64,000 bases of DNA from Erinaceus europaeus (lineage: Eukaryota; Chordata; Mammalia; Eulipotyphla; Erinaceidae). The stretch lies in NCBI RefSeq assembly GCF_950295315.1, contig NC_080172.1:116667313-116731312 (forward strand). The letters are read 5' to 3'. A program made the translations under genes and the position numbers. Position 1 is the stretch's first letter. Each line of letters begins with the position of its first letter. The notes beneath the pieces were generated by a model. It saw only the letters and a program-made list of their open reading frames with translations. It ran no database searches and was not told where the DNA came from. Positions 42,546 to 53,836 of this stretch are shown one piece after another.

Positions 42546-43276
42546 ATTAAACATTTGACATCACTAACTGAGTCTCACTCTGATTCTGTCTGCAGCCTGA
42601 AGACGTTAGGTCCTAGCCTGGTCCTCATTCACAGGTGTAGAACCCAGGTTGCTGAGAGAGCTACTCACGTGTAGGGAAGACCCTCAAGTTTCGCATGCTT
42701 GACTTCCAGTCTCTTTTGCCCAGTCAGCATGTCCTGCAGCCCTGTGGCCCCCACAGTCATCACCACCCCATACCCTGCCTGCAAACCACATCTTGTCTCT
42801 GGGCCTGCCCAGAAGAGCCCCACGTTCCGTCTGCCTGGTGTCACCAGAAATGACCTTCAGTCTTGGCCACAGAAGCTCCCACACAGCTATTTTGTGCTGT
42901 CCTATGGGACACTGCTACAGGGAACCCCTCCGCTGGTCACGGAGACCCCAAGCTCAGTGTCTCCTCACTCCAGGCGCACTGAGCCCTGAGTGGATTTCAG
43001 TCTCCACTGCCCCCTTAGATGTGTCTGTGTGTCTTCTTCCGGATTTGGACTAGGCTTGTCCAAGGTTCCAGAGGCTGGAGTCTGATGTCTGGCTGGGTTC
43101 TTCTTCTTCTCCCAGGTCATGGAGGGCACCAGCTCATCCAAAGTCCTGCCCAGGGGCATGTCCCCTGCATTGTCAAGGATCCAGAGTGAAACCACCGAGG
43201 ACTCCAGCAGCAGAGCGAAGAGTTTGTCTCTGAATTGTTTCACTGCGGTGAGTCCTTGTCCCTCTTAGAGATGAGC
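42546..43276. other. unique sequence, no feature recognised
   Basis: Frames of 80-96 codons on both strands without a domain. A TTCTTCTTCTTCT word near 43100 is minor. Confidence 0.45.
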
Positions 43277-43512
43277 AGGGGGGCCAGGCAGAGACGCACC
43301 TGGTTGAGTGCACACATTATAGTGCACAAGGACCTGGGTTCAAGCCCCCGCCCCCCCCCATCAGCAGGGGGAAAGCTTCATGAGTGTTGAAGCGGATCTG
43401 CAGGTATTTCTCTGTCTCTTTCCCTCTCTATCTGCCCCCCCCAAATTTCTCTCGGTTTCTATCCAGTAACAAAGAAAATTTAAAAAAATAAAATTATTTA
43501 AAAAAATAAGTG
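43277..43512 (+). mobile_element. ERI SINE type B
   Basis: GGGGCCAGGCAGAGACGCAC head, B box GGTTCAAGCCCC, GGGGGAAAGCTTCATGAGTG, CTCGGTTTCTATCCAGTAAC, A-rich tail. Confidence 0.92.
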
Positions 43513-43755
43513 AATAGGAGAGTGGTGACATTGTATAGTGTCACAGTGATGGTCCACCCACCTAGGTAGTCTTTGATCACTGTTCCCTGGGTGCTTAGTA
43601 CTGGGCTACGTCCTTTCCACTCCATAGGGCTACAGAGGGAAGAGTCTTCCTCTGAGCTGTGTGGCCTTGCAGCAGGGACTTGGGGGTCAAAGGAACAGAC
43701 TGCCTCCCTGGTTTTTTGAGAAGCCTTGACATCCTCTCTGTTGCTGGGTTCATCC

Positions 43756-43922
43756 AGCCCACCCAGCCTGGCCTCCCCCACCCAGCCTGGCCTCCCCCAC
43801 CCAACCTGGCCTCCCCCACCCAACCTGGCCTCCCCCACCCAGCCTGGCCTCCCCCACCCAACCTGGCCTCCCCCACCCAACCTGGCCTACCCCACCCAGC
43901 CTGGCCTCCCCCACCCTTCCTG
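43756..43922 (+). repeat. 19 bp minisatellite, about 9 copies
   Basis: Unit CCCACCCAGCCTGGCCTCC, alternating with an AACCTGG variant (CCCAACCTGGCCTCC). It makes Pro-rich or Trp/Gly-rich frames that are not genes. Confidence 0.95.
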
Positions 43923-45380
43923 GTTTCTTTTACCTTTCCTTTGTCAAGTGACATAATGAGATTTTTTTTTTTAATTTGCTTTGTTGTGAGCTGGGGGGGG
44001 TTGGGGAGGTGGAGGAGGAAAAAGTAAACCACCCTCAACAACCAACAAGAAATAATTAGCACACATTGTGTCGTTAAACACTAGACTTTAATTAAATGGC
44101 ATGGAGATGAATACCTCTAAGGACCGGCAGAGTGGAGAGAGCACAGACAGCCAAGCGCTCAGCATAATGCGGTAACAGACTCCGCAAATAGCGTCAAGTC
44201 AGGGATTCCGGCTTGACTAAGAATCTGACTAAATTGGGTTGTCACCTCGCAGGCTGCACCCACTACCTGAAAATTGCTCATTATCTTCTCCATTTGATCT
44301 TCTGGGAGCTAACAAGCCTTTGTGCAAATTGCTCCAGTGATCAAAGGACCCGTTTATTTGGGATTCTGTCCCCTGGTGGGGTCCTCATTGCTGGCGTCTC
44401 ATCCTCTCTCTCCTCTCTCTCTCTTTCTCTCTCTCATTTGTAATGATCCAGCACCCAGAACCCAGCAGCACCCAGAAGCACCCAGTAGCACCCAGTGGTG
44501 AGGCCAGGCTGGAGGTCATTTCTGTGACTTCTATGAAGATGGGTCCCTTGTCCCTGAGTCCCTGCTACAGGGCAGCATGGACATTGGCCCCTCCTTGCCT
44601 TTGTCCCTCCCTCCCAGCAGCCAGCCACAAATCCGGTCTCAACCCTGGCTGGCCCAGTGTCTGATGTCTGCCCTGTGTCCTCACTACTGTGGCTCAGTGC
44701 ATCCTGCCTTGTGTGGACAAGGGCATTCAAGCACTTCTCATCCCTGCCCCGCCCTGGCCCGACACTTCTAAAGCTCTTACTGAACCCCAGCAAGGGCTCC
44801 CCGTCTCTTACTGGGCTTTCAAAGTCTCCTCCACTGGGACCCCAGGGATGTCTCCTTAGTGAGGAAGACTTTGGCGTCTGCTTTCAGAAAGCCTCTGCTC
44901 CATCACACCCTAGCTAACCTTGTTCTTAATCCAACCCTGCCTCGCTTTGCTTTTAACACCTGTTCACTGGCGGTGCTTGGCCTCCAGGTCTCAGCCTGGC
45001 AATGTGCTCCGTACTGCCCAGGGTCTGACATCAAGTCCTCTCTGAAGATAAAGCTCAGGAGCTCTGGCTTCTGGTCAACCTAGATCTGAATTCTAGCCCA
45101 GTGTCACAACTCAGCATCCTGGGGGTGGGGATGGGCACAACCCCATCCACTGAGTCAGCACTTAGCCGGCCACTAGGCAGCCAGGGCACCCGGGAGGGGC
45201 ACAGAGTCAGTGGCCCCCTCTCTGTCTGTGGAGAGTCTGGGGACTCTGAGGACAGGGACAGGCCATGGAGCCAGAGAGAAGGGAGCTGGCTTGTGAAAAA
45301 GCCCTGAGCTGTGTCAGGAAGGAGGTGGGCAGCTTCTTTTCTTTTCTTTTTTCCTATTTATTTACTTACTGCAAATTAGT
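43923..45380. other. unique sequence; candidate conserved element at 44040-44400
   Basis: The most AT-balanced, repeat-free part is 44040-44390 (TAAACACTAGACTTTAATTA, GATGAATACCTCTAAGGACC). A (CT)n lies at 44403-44437 and a short AGCACCC repeat at 44449-44500. Frames up to 119 codons have no domain. Confidence 0.45.
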
Positions 45381-45557
45381 GATTTAATGGGATGCATTGG
45401 ATCGACCTTCCCGTGGTGCATCCCGTGAGTCCCCATTCATTGGGGAAACTGATGATCCTTCCTAGCCGACTGAATCCACATGGATCCCAGTCACTTTCAA
45501 AGCCATTAACTGGCTACGGAAGAAGGGCAAATGCTAGAAGAAGAAGAAGAAGAAGAG
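45381..45557 (+). mobile_element. short element with RTE-type 3' tail and (AAG)n end
   Basis: From 45509 the sequence ACTGGCTACGGAAGAAGGGC, then AAATGCTAGAAGAAG, matches the end of the RTE fragment at 17419-17453 almost base for base and runs into (AAG)n. Upstream sequence (about 45381-45505) is unlike the RTE coding region. It contains an 8 bp inverted repeat GGGATGCA (45389-45396) / TGCATCCC (45417-45424) and CCCCA..TGGGG (45431-45445). It could be a nonautonomous, RTE-tailed element or a diverged RTE piece. Confidence 0.6.
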
Positions 45558-45830
45558 ATTTAATAATAATTAACAAGATTATAAGATAACAGGGGTACAA
45601 TTCCACATAGTTGCCACCACCAGAATTCTCTGTCCTGTCCCCTCTGTTGGGAGCTTCCCTGTTCTTTATCCCTCTGGGAGCATGGACCCAAATTCTTTAT
45701 GGGGAGCAGAAGATGTGAGTTCTGGCTTCTGTCATGGCTTCTCCACTGGACATGGGTGTTGGCAGGTGGATCCACACCCCCAGCCTGTCTCTGTCTTTCC
45801 CTAGTGGGGCAGTCCCTACCTTGCTGCTCT
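45558..45830 (-). mobile_element. L1 3' terminus
   Basis: GGGTACAATTCCACATAGTT, TTATCCCTCTGGGAGCATGG, GGGGAGCAGAAGATGTGAGT, GACATGGGTGTTGGCAGGTG and TTTCCCTAGTGGGGCAG, in the same order as 38765-39460. Confidence 0.8.
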
Positions 45831-46642
45831 GCAGTGAGGGTAAGATCCTGGAGAGGCCCACAGGGGGGCTTCTGATGGAAGTGACCAGCGGTGGTCTTAA
45901 CACGTCTAACTTGGAATCAGTCACATATTGCGCAGAGGAAAAAGGGAGAGAAAGCCTGGAGTTTTCCAGGACCCAAAGTTCATCCATGAAGTTGAAACTG
46001 TGAAGGCAAGAGGCCTGTGGGCCCCAGGGATGAGGGGAGCTGTGAACTGAGATGAACAAGTGGTGGAGGTGGTATGTGTGTGTCTGGGGCGGGGGTGATG
46101 GTTTGAGAATGTGAAGCCTGGAGTCCACATGGCGTTGTCCTGACTGTAGTGAATCACCCTCAGCTCCTGGGCCGGGCCGGGGCTTCCTGATCCTTCAGGC
46201 TGTTCTGAGCTGAGTCGGCGGAGGCAGGCCCTGGAGGAGAGTCTGAGAAGTTTCCAGCCTCAGCGGTTCCTCTGTACAGTGAGATCCTCTTGTCCACACC
46301 TGAGCCAGCCTGAGGCTGAGGCAGCCTTTCCCACCCAGCCCCCACCACGGGGCTGAAATACAGGTGGTATTTACAAAGTCTGAATAGCAAGATTGCTCCT
46401 TAATGCAGGGAGTTGTCCCAGGAGAGAGCAGAGGCCCCCTCGGGAGATTTTGGTCAGAAGCTGTGTGAAAACAGGGATCTGTCCCTGGGCCCATTTCTCC
46501 TTGGACAGAGGAGTTCATGATGGAGTCTGTGTTACGGGCACAGGGAGGAGGAGGAAGTAAATAAGAGGCTGTTAACAGTCAAGACAGACAGCAGACTCTT
46601 GGTGTCTGCTGCTCTGGGACTACTCATCCTCCCTCCTTCCTT
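45831..46642. other. unassigned sequence, first part perhaps L1-related
   Basis: The first 150 bases continue without a clear break from the L1 but no longer match the other copies. The rest is unique. Confidence 0.4.
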
Positions 46643-46842
46643 TTTAAATATTTGATTTATTATTTATTGGAAAGAAAAATCAAGAGGGAAGGGGAAGATA
46701 GGGGAGAGAAAGAGAGAGACTTGCAGCCCTGCTTCCCCACTCTTGAAACTTTTCCCCTGCAGGTAGGGATGAGGGCCTTGAACCTGGGTCCTCCTTCACG
46801 GTAACAAGTGAGATCAACCAGGTTCTCTACTGCCTGGCCCCC
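46643..46842 (-). mobile_element. ERI SINE type B
   Basis: TTGATTTATTATTTATTGGA, TTGCAGCCCTGCTTCCCCAC, TTTTCCCCTGCAGGTAGGGA, GGCCTTGAACCTGGGTCCTC and CTACTGCCTGGCCCC. Confidence 0.92.
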
Positions 46843-47297
46843 TCCTTCCTTTTGTCCTTTCTTTTCTCGCTCCCTCTTTTCCTTACTTTATTCTCTCTGT
46901 TTTCTTTCCCTTTGATGCTCAGTTGACCCCCACTACAGGCCAGGCTCTCTTTCAGCTCCTTGGGATCCTCTGAAAGGAGAAGTGCTTCTCTGGTTTCCTT
47001 GAGCCTTTATTTCAGTGGAAGGAAAAAGACGATAAATGATTGCAAATCGGAGCACAGAAGGGAAGTGTGCAGTGTCAGAAAGGTGAAAGTACCCTGGGGT
47101 GGGGAGAAGGCAGGAGAGGTAAGGAGGATCAGAATTTAGGACTGGAATTTTAAAAGACTGGTCTCTAGTTGATCCTTTATAAAATATTATAGAAGAATAG
47201 CAGTTTTCTAGCTAATTTACTAACTTTTTAAAAAATGAGGAATGAGCAGGTGAATACATTGCATGACACTGAGTCACCCACAGGTATAAGATCTAGG
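46843..47297. other. unassigned sequence
   Basis: TTCTTTTCTCGCTCCC-type pyrimidine stretch at 46850-46915, then unassigned sequence to 47297. Confidence 0.4.
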
Positions 47298-47512
47298 CTT
47301 ATTATTTTTATTACCTTTATTTATTTATTGAAGAGAGACAGCCAGAAATGGAGAGAGAAGGGGGAGAGGGAGAGGGAGAGAGACAGAGAGACCCCTGCAA
47401 CACGGCTTCACCACTTGCAAAGCTTTCCCCCTGCGGGTGGGGACCAGGGGCTCAGGCCTGTGTCCTTGAGCACTGTAACGTGAGCACTCAGCCAGGTGCC
47501 CCACCCTGTGGG
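47298..47512 (-). mobile_element. ERI SINE type B
   Basis: TACCTTTATTTATTTATTGA, GACAGCCAGAAATGGAGAGA, TTTCCCCCTGCGGGTGGGGA, GGGGCTCAGGCCTGTGTCCT and GGTGCCCCACCCTG. Confidence 0.9.
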
Positions 47513-48315
47513 CTCAGGTCTGTGGTTTAACTAATCAATATACAGAAAATTTCGATGGAAAATATCACTATCAATGATGATGATGATGATGATAGTGATG
47601 ATGGAGATGGTGATGATGGTGGTATTGATTCTGCAGACTGCAGGGGAACACCTCTGGTTGTTGAGATCAGTTGACATGAGCAGCCTTTCAGCCAGAGCAA
47701 GCCCACCAGCCCCTGAGAGACCCACAAACTAGACTGCACTCCCCACTACTCCCTATGGTCCAGGATAGGCCAGAGTCCTGGCTGCCTGAATCAATCCTTC
47801 AATGCATCCCCATCCCTTGTTCGTTTCCAGGGATCAGCTCACCTGCTATGGTCAGGTACCATCCTGGCTACTGGGGATAGGCCTGAGAATGTGAGGAGGC
47901 AAGGGGCAGCTCTCCAGACTCTGCCCCCAAGAGAGGGCAGGGACCAGAGAGGCGCCAAGAAGTGAAGCCGCTGAAATGCCAGTCAATAATTCACACAGCT
48001 CCTTTAAATATTCAGATCTCGGGCTGCTTCACATGTAGAACCATGTCTTTGAGCAGACAAGGATATATTTTGTAGTTTGATCACAGAGACACAGACACTG
48101 TGGACAGCAGACAGGGGTGGATGGGCGTGGCGGGGAGCTAGAGCCCTTGGGACAGGTAAAATGAGTTTTACTTGTAGGAGGAGAGAGTGTGATGCTGACA
48201 TGCTAATCATCACTGCCTTGTTTTTCTTTTTGTCTTCACCATGACTTCACTGCTCCAAGCCTAAGATAGAAGTGGATGGGGCTGGGGGAGGGGGAGATAG
48301 TGAAAGAGAGAAGGT
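47513..48315. other. unique sequence with a short (GAT)n at about 47573-47621
   Basis: ATGATGATGATGATGATAGT and degenerate neighbours; no other feature recognised. Confidence 0.5.
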
Positions 48316-48518
48316 ACCAGGCAGTGGCGCACCTGGTTAAGTGCACACACTAAGGAGCACAAGGCCCCGGGTTCAAGCTCCGGGCTCCCACCTGCAGGGG
48401 GAAATCTTCATAGGTGGTGAATCAAGGCTTCAGTTATCTCTTACCCTCTCTATCTCCTCCTTTCAAATTCTCTGTCTCTATTCAATAATAAATAAACAAA
48501 TAAAAATATTTAAAACAC
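48316..48518 (+). mobile_element. ERI SINE type B
   Basis: CCAGGCAGTGGCGCACCTGG head, B box GGTTCAAGCTCC, CACCTGCAGGGGGAAATCTT and CTCTATTCAATAATAAATAA tail. Confidence 0.93.
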
Positions 48519-48940
48519 AGAAAGGCACCCTAGCACTGAAACTGACCTTAGTGCAGAGCCTGGGACTGAGGTCAACGTTACATCCTATCTATATACCAAA
48601 GCAGATGTAGTTCCCAGGCAAGCTGTTTCCAAGCCTCGCTCTCTCACCTGCACCTTGGTGCCGCTGTGGTCCCTGTGCTGACTTCTCCTTGATACTCTGT
48701 TCATTCATTCACTGCTTTAGCCTTGCTGGGTCTGGAGCCGAGCCATTTCTGAATCCTGGCTCTGCCTGGGTGGCTGGCTGTGTGACCTCAGTCTTGCTGT
48801 CGGATAGTCCTGTGGTCTGGTCATCTCCTCTATGGACCAGGGTGAGGGGAAAGGAAGTAACATGCACGGGCAGTGCCTGGCCTGCTCCCATCTCGTCACC
48901 CATCACCACCACCCCTTTGTTTATTCTGTTTAAAAAAGCT
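48519..48940. other. unique sequence, possible MIR at 48745-48840
   Basis: AATCCTGGCTCTGCCTGGGT and GGCTGTGTGACCTCAGTCTT recall the minus-strand MIR 5' core, but the flanks do not match well. Confidence 0.45.
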
Positions 48941-49087
48941 TTTATTTATTTTTTTATTTATTAGAAGTGTGTGTGTGTGTTGGGGGGGGACCAGCCATCA
49001 TTCTGGTCACATGTGCTGCCAGGGACTGAACTTGGGACCTCATGCTTGAGAATCCAATGCTTTATCTACTTCGCCACCTCCCAGACC
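48941..49087 (-). mobile_element. SINE type C variant
   Basis: TTTTTTATTTATTAGAAGTG, (GT)n, GGGACTGAACTTGGGACCTC, ATGCTTGAGAATCCAATGCT and CGCCACCTCCCAGACC. Confidence 0.75.
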
Positions 49088-49107
49088 ACCCACTTGTTTA
49101 CTATATT

Positions 49108-49305
49108 TAAAAAAGAAATTTTCATTATCTTTACTTATTGAATCGAGACAGCCAGAGATGGAGAGGGAAGGGGGATAGAGAGGGAGAGATACACCTGCTT
49201 CACACTCACAAAGCTTTCCTCCTGCAGGTGGAAACAAGGAGCTTGAACCTGGGTCCTTGCGCACTGTAACATGTGTGCTCAACCAGGTGCGCCACCACCC
49301 AGCTC
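49108..49305 (-). mobile_element. ERI SINE type B
   Basis: TTATCTTTACTTATTGAATC, AGCCAGAGATGGAGAGGGAA, CTCCTGCAGGTGGAAACAAG, GAGCTTGAACCTGGGTCCTT and CACCACCCAGCTCTC. Confidence 0.92.
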
Positions 49306-49661
49306 TCCCCCCACTCCCACCACCACCAATTTGCTTATTCTTTAAAGAAAGTTTGACTGAATGCCTACATCCATGAGGAACACCTTATGAGGATGTGAGG
49401 GTGATCTGGCTGCGACACCTGTCACCCCACTGATCTCCAGGTTGATTGGGCTGATCTGGTGGGTGTCCCCTTCCTCCCTCACCGCCCCATGTGCGTCCCT
49501 CCTGAAGCTGCCCTCGGTCGAAGAGGATGGCCTTCCCCGAATAGAGCGGATGGGTCCTCAGTCCAGGGTAAACGAGTAGCTGTGTTCCCCTGCTAGAACC
49601 TCCAATCAAGCTCAAGGAACAGCTTATGGCAAGATGATGAATTCAGAAAGATAGCTACTGG
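49306..49661. other. unique sequence, no feature recognised
   Basis: Nothing recognised. Confidence 0.5.
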
Positions 49662-49995
49662 GAGTCAGGCGGTAGCGTAGCGGGTTAAGCGCACGTGGCG
49701 CAAAGAGCAAGGACCGGCAGAAGTATCCGAGTTGCAGCCCCCGGCTCCCCACCCGCAGGGAAGTCTCCTCACAGGCGGTGAAGCAGGTCTGCAGGTGTCT
49801 GTCTTTCTCTCCCCCTGTCTGTCCCCCCTCCTCTCTCTAATTCTCTCTGTCCTATCCAACAACTACATCAGCAACTATAATAATAGCCACAACAAGGCTA
49901 AAACAACAAGGGCAACAAAGGGGGAAAAATAGCAGTGGATTCATGGTGCAGGCACTGAGCCCCAGCAATAACCCTGGAGGATAAAAAGAAAAGAA

Positions 49996-50032
<37 letters not shown>
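49662..50032 (+). mobile_element. ERI SINE type A with (AAAG)n tail
   Basis: GGGAGTCAGGCGGTAGCGTA head, B-box region GAGTTGCAGCCCC, CCCACCCGCAGGGAAGTCTC, CAACAACTACATCAGCAACT linker, GCAGTGGATTCATGGTGCAG, CCCTGGAGGATAAAAAG, then AAAG units from about 49990. Confidence 0.95.
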
Positions 50033-50037
<5 letters not shown>

Positions 50038-50384
50038 CTGCTATCCAGGAGTCTTCTCTGGGGCTCAGGTAATGAGTTAATAATAATAAAAACAGTTAAT
50101 AAGCAAAGCTGAGAAGAGAGAGGGCGGGCTGATGGGATTGAGGGAAGGAGTAGGCCACAGTGCCTTAGCAGCTGCCCCAGGAAGAACTGCGGGAGTTTTA
50201 GGTTAAGACGAGTGTTAGACTAAGATTTGAACTATGAGAGACCTCGGGAGAAGGAGCTCCCAGCAGAGGGGGCAGCAGGTGCCAAGGCCCTGAGGTCATC
50301 AAGGGCTTGATGCGTAGGAAGGAAAGTTGGAAACTTCAGTGGAATCAGAAGGATCTTTCCTTTACAGATTTATTTAGGACACTG
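50033..50384. other. unique sequence; CTGAGG-containing ancient-repeat-like words near 50280
   Basis: TGCCAAGGCCCTGAGGTCAT is a word common in ancient mammalian repeats, but I cannot name the family. Confidence 0.4.
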
Positions 50385-50664
50385 GTCAGTGACACACCTG
50401 CTAGGGCACATCTGACACCATGGGCATAGATCTGGGCTCCCCTGCAGGTGGGGGTGGGGTTTGAACCCAGCGTCAGGAGGAAGGCATACAGGCAGTGAAG
50501 CAGTGAAGCTGCAGACATCTGCCTCCCTTCTATCTACCTCCCTTCTATCTACCTATCCATCTATCTATCCATCTATCTACCTCCTTTCTATCTACCTATC
50601 CATCTACCCATCTATCTATCCATCTATCTCCCTTCTATCTACCTACCCATCTACCCATCTATCC

Positions 50665-50725
<61 letters not shown>

Positions 50726-50912
50726 CCTACCTACCCATCTATCCATCCATCCATCCATCCATCTATCTATCTATCTATCTATCTATCTACCCATCTACCC
50801 ATCTACCCATCTATCTACCTATCTATCTATCTATCTATCTATCATCTATCTATCATCTATCTACCTATCTATCTACCTATCTATCCTTCTACCTACCCAT
50901 CTACCCATCTAC

Positions 50913-50957
<45 letters not shown>

Positions 50958-51185
50958 AATCATCTATCGATCTATCTACTATCTACCTATCTATCTATCT
51001 ATCATCTATCTATCTACCTATCTATCTATCACCTATCTATCATCTGTCTACCTATCTATCATCTATCTATCATCTATCTATCTATCTAATCTATCATCTA
51101 TCTATCTATCATCTATCTATCTATCCATTCATCTATCTATCTATCTTTCTATCTATCTATCTATCTATCCATCTATCTATCTACG

Positions 51186-51229
<44 letters not shown>

Positions 51230-52223
51230 ATCTATCTATCTATCTATCTATCACCTATCTATCATCTATCTACCTATCTATCTATCATCTATCTATCTAT
51301 CTAATCTATCATCTATCTATCTATCTATCATCTATCTATCTATCCATCCATCTATCTATCTTTCTATCTATCTATCTATCCATCTATCTACGTATCTATC
51401 TATCTATCTATCTATCAATCATCTATCTATCTATCATCTATCTATCTATCTATCTATCATCTATCTATCTATCATCTATCTATCTATCATATATCTATCA
51501 TCTATCTATCAATCATCTATCTATCTATCATCTATCTATCTACCTATCTATCTATCTATCAATCATCTATCTATCTATCTATCATCTATCTATCTATCTA
51601 TCTATCAATCATCTATCTATCTATCTATCTATCTATCATCTATCTATCTATCTATCAATCATCTATCTATCTATCTATCAATCATCTATATATCTATCTA
51701 TCATCTATCTATCTACCTATCTATCCTTCTACCTACCCATCTACCCATCTACCTATCTATCTATCTATCTATCAATCATCTATCGATCTATCTACTATCT
51801 ACCTATCTATCTAACTATCTATCATCTATCTATCTACCTATCTATCTATCATCTATCTACCTATCTATCTATCACCTATCTATCATCTATCTACCTATCT
51901 ATCATCTATCTATCATCTATCTATCTATCTATCTAATCTATCATCTATCTATCTATCATCTATCTATCCATCATCTATCTATCCATCCATCCATCTATCT
52001 ATGTATCTTTCTATCTATCTATCTATCTATCTATCTATCCATCTATCTATCTACGTATCTATCTATCTATCTATCTATCTATCATCTATCTATCAATCAT
52101 CTATCTATCTACCTATCTACCTATCTACCTATCATCTATCTATCTATCCATCTATTTATCTATCTATCCATCTATCTACGTATCTATCTATCTATCAATC
52201 ATCTATCTATCTATCTATCAATC

Positions 52224-52260
<37 letters not shown>

Positions 52261-52408
52261 CCTATCCATCTTCCTTTCTCCCTCTCTTCTCTCAGTTTCT
52301 CTCTGTCCCATTAAATAAATGAAAGGGGGGAAGGGGTGGGGGAGAGGCCACTAGGAGTTGTGGATTTGTCCTGCAGACACCGAGATCCAGCCATAACTCT
52401 GGTGGCAA
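50385..52408 (+). mobile_element. ERI SINE split by a 1.74 kb TATC array
   Basis: The 5' part (50385-50527) has the TTGAACCCAGCG region, GGCAGTGAAGCAGTGAAGCT and GCAGACATCTGCCTCCC. The 3' part (52267-52408) has CTCTCAGTTTCTCTCTGTCC, CATTAAATAAATG, GGCCACTAGGAGTTGTGGAT and ATAACTCTGGTGGCAA. The array sits where the SINE's pyrimidine block should be. Confidence 0.85.
50528..52266 (+). repeat. (TATC)n microsatellite, 1.74 kb
   Basis: ATCT/CTAC/CCAT tetramer variants with nested duplications. For example CTTCTACCTACCCATCTACC occurs at 50886 and again at 51726, so about 300 bp blocks were copied. A 491-codon Tyr/Leu/Ser/Ile frame through it is an artefact. Confidence 0.97.
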
Positions 52409-52424
52409 TTTTTTTAAAAAAGGT

Positions 52425-52620
52425 GTTTTTTGTTTGTTTGTTTTGTTTTTGCCTCCAGAGTTCCCGCTGGGGCCTGGTGCCGACACTACAAATCCACTGC
52501 TCCTGGAGGCCATTTTACTAGATAGGACAGAGAGAAATTGAGAGAGGAGGGAGTCATAGGGAGAGGGAGAAAGGCACCCACTTCATCGCTTGTGACGTGT
52601 CCCCCCTGCAGATGTGGAGC
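52425..52620 (-). mobile_element. ERI SINE, long form, head missing
   Basis: TTTTTGCCTCCAGAGTTCCC, GCTGGGGCCTGGTGCCGACA, ACTAGATAGGACAGAGAGAA, CCCCCCTGCAGATGTGGAGC; ends before the tRNA-like head. Confidence 0.85.
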
Positions 52621-53074
52621 CATGGACATCATGGACGCATCTGACTCCTGCCAAGGAGAGCCCACCCCCCACCACCCCACACACATCTCACAGCAAAAAG
52701 AAAAATGAATACAGTTCAGCTCAATCTGAGTCAGTTCAGTGTGAACTTGCTGACTGGGAGAGCCTGGGAAGAGACAGCTTTCCCACGAAGGCCGAGTGGC
52801 TCTGTCTAGCCACTCACAACACACGCCACCCACAAGCCGCACTGAGGACCAGAACAGGCCCTGCCAGGCCCTCCGGAAAGGACACATCAAAGGAATTGAC
52901 TGGGGAATCAGCATCTCCCAGGCAGCCGGTGGGCTCTGCACAGAGCAATTTGAAGGTGTGCTCTGGGATCACAGGCAGTGGGGGTAGGGTGGGCAGGACA
53001 AGGTGTTGATGAAACCCCCTTTTATATGTTGTTATGGGTGGTCACAACCTGAACCTCAGAATGTTTTATATCAT
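52621..53074. other. unique sequence, no feature recognised
   Basis: A 151-codon minus frame and a 131-codon plus frame overlap here and run into the SINE; neither carries a recognised domain. Confidence 0.45.
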
Positions 53075-53285
53075 TTTTTAAATTTTTTATTATCTTTATT
53101 TATTTATTGAATTGAGGCAGCCAAAAATTGAGAGGGGGGAGCTAGAGTGGGAGAGAAACAGAGAGACACCTGCAGCCCTGCTTCACCACTCGCAAAGCTT
53201 TCCCCCTGCAGGTGGGAACCGGGGGCTTGAACCCAGGTCCTTTGCACTGTAACATGTGTCCTCAACCAGGTGTGCCACCGCCAAC
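53075..53285 (-). mobile_element. ERI SINE type B
   Basis: TTATTATCTTTATTTATTTA, GAGGCAGCCAAAAATTGAGA, CCCCCTGCAGGTGGGAACCG, GGGGCTTGAACCCAGGTCCT and GGTGTGCCACCGCC. Confidence 0.94.
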
Positions 53286-53471
53286 ATTTTTTTTTTTTTA
53301 AAAAAGCTCTCCAGGCGACTAAATACAAGTAATGCAGAAGACATTATGAAAAGCTTCCTCTGTAGTGTAGTCCTGGTTTATACACGTTAAATAAGCTTAT
53401 TTAATTAACTACCTCACATCGCATTTTACAAACCAATGCAGCGTCCTTTTCCTCATCTATTTTTATTCATT
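53286..53471. other. unique AT-rich spacer
   Basis: TTAAATAAGCTTATTTAATT (53388-53407) is a nearly perfect AT palindrome. No other feature. Confidence 0.5.
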
Positions 53472-53687
53472 TTAGTCATTTATTTATTATTTATTCATTG
53501 ATAGAGCTGGAAAGAAATTGAGAGGGGAAGGGGAGATAAAAACAGAAAGAGAAAGAGAGACACCTGCAGCCCTGCTTCACTGCTCATGAAGATTCCTCCC
53601 TGCAGGCGGGGACTAGGGGCTTGAACCCGCGTCCTTGTACATGATAACATGTGTGCTCTTCCCTGCATGCCACCACCCCATCCTTCC
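53472..53687 (-). mobile_element. ERI SINE type B
   Basis: TTTATTATTTATTCATTGAT, AAAGAAATTGAGAGGGGAAG, CCTCCCTGCAGGCGGGGACT, GGGGCTTGAACCCGCGTCCT and CATGCCACCACCCCATCC. Confidence 0.93.
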
Positions 53688-53786
53688 TTTTCTTGCTGAT
53701 CCCAAGTATGCATCTTTCTTGTTGGATAGCCTAGTCAGTTTCTGTTCTGCTTTTTTGACTGTAATAATCAGAGCCTCAGGGTAAGC

Positions 53787-53836
53787 CACTCATTCACTCA
53801 CTCACTCACTCACTCACTCACTCACTCACTCACTCA
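53787..53836 (+). repeat. (CACT)n microsatellite
   Basis: About 11 units of CACT with one ATTC interruption. Confidence 0.95.

Noticed and set aside
43494..44062. Gly/Trp-rich and Pro-rich frames of 120-155 codons
   Set aside because: Created by the 19 bp minisatellite at 43756-43922.
44449..44500. AGCACCC repeat as a protein-coding repeat or regulatory array
   Set aside because: Five to six imperfect short units only; a simple repeat is enough to explain it.
50461..51936. 491-codon Tyr/Ser/Ile-rich open frame
   Set aside because: Translation of a TATC microsatellite; tetranucleotides without stops in this phase give long frames automatically.
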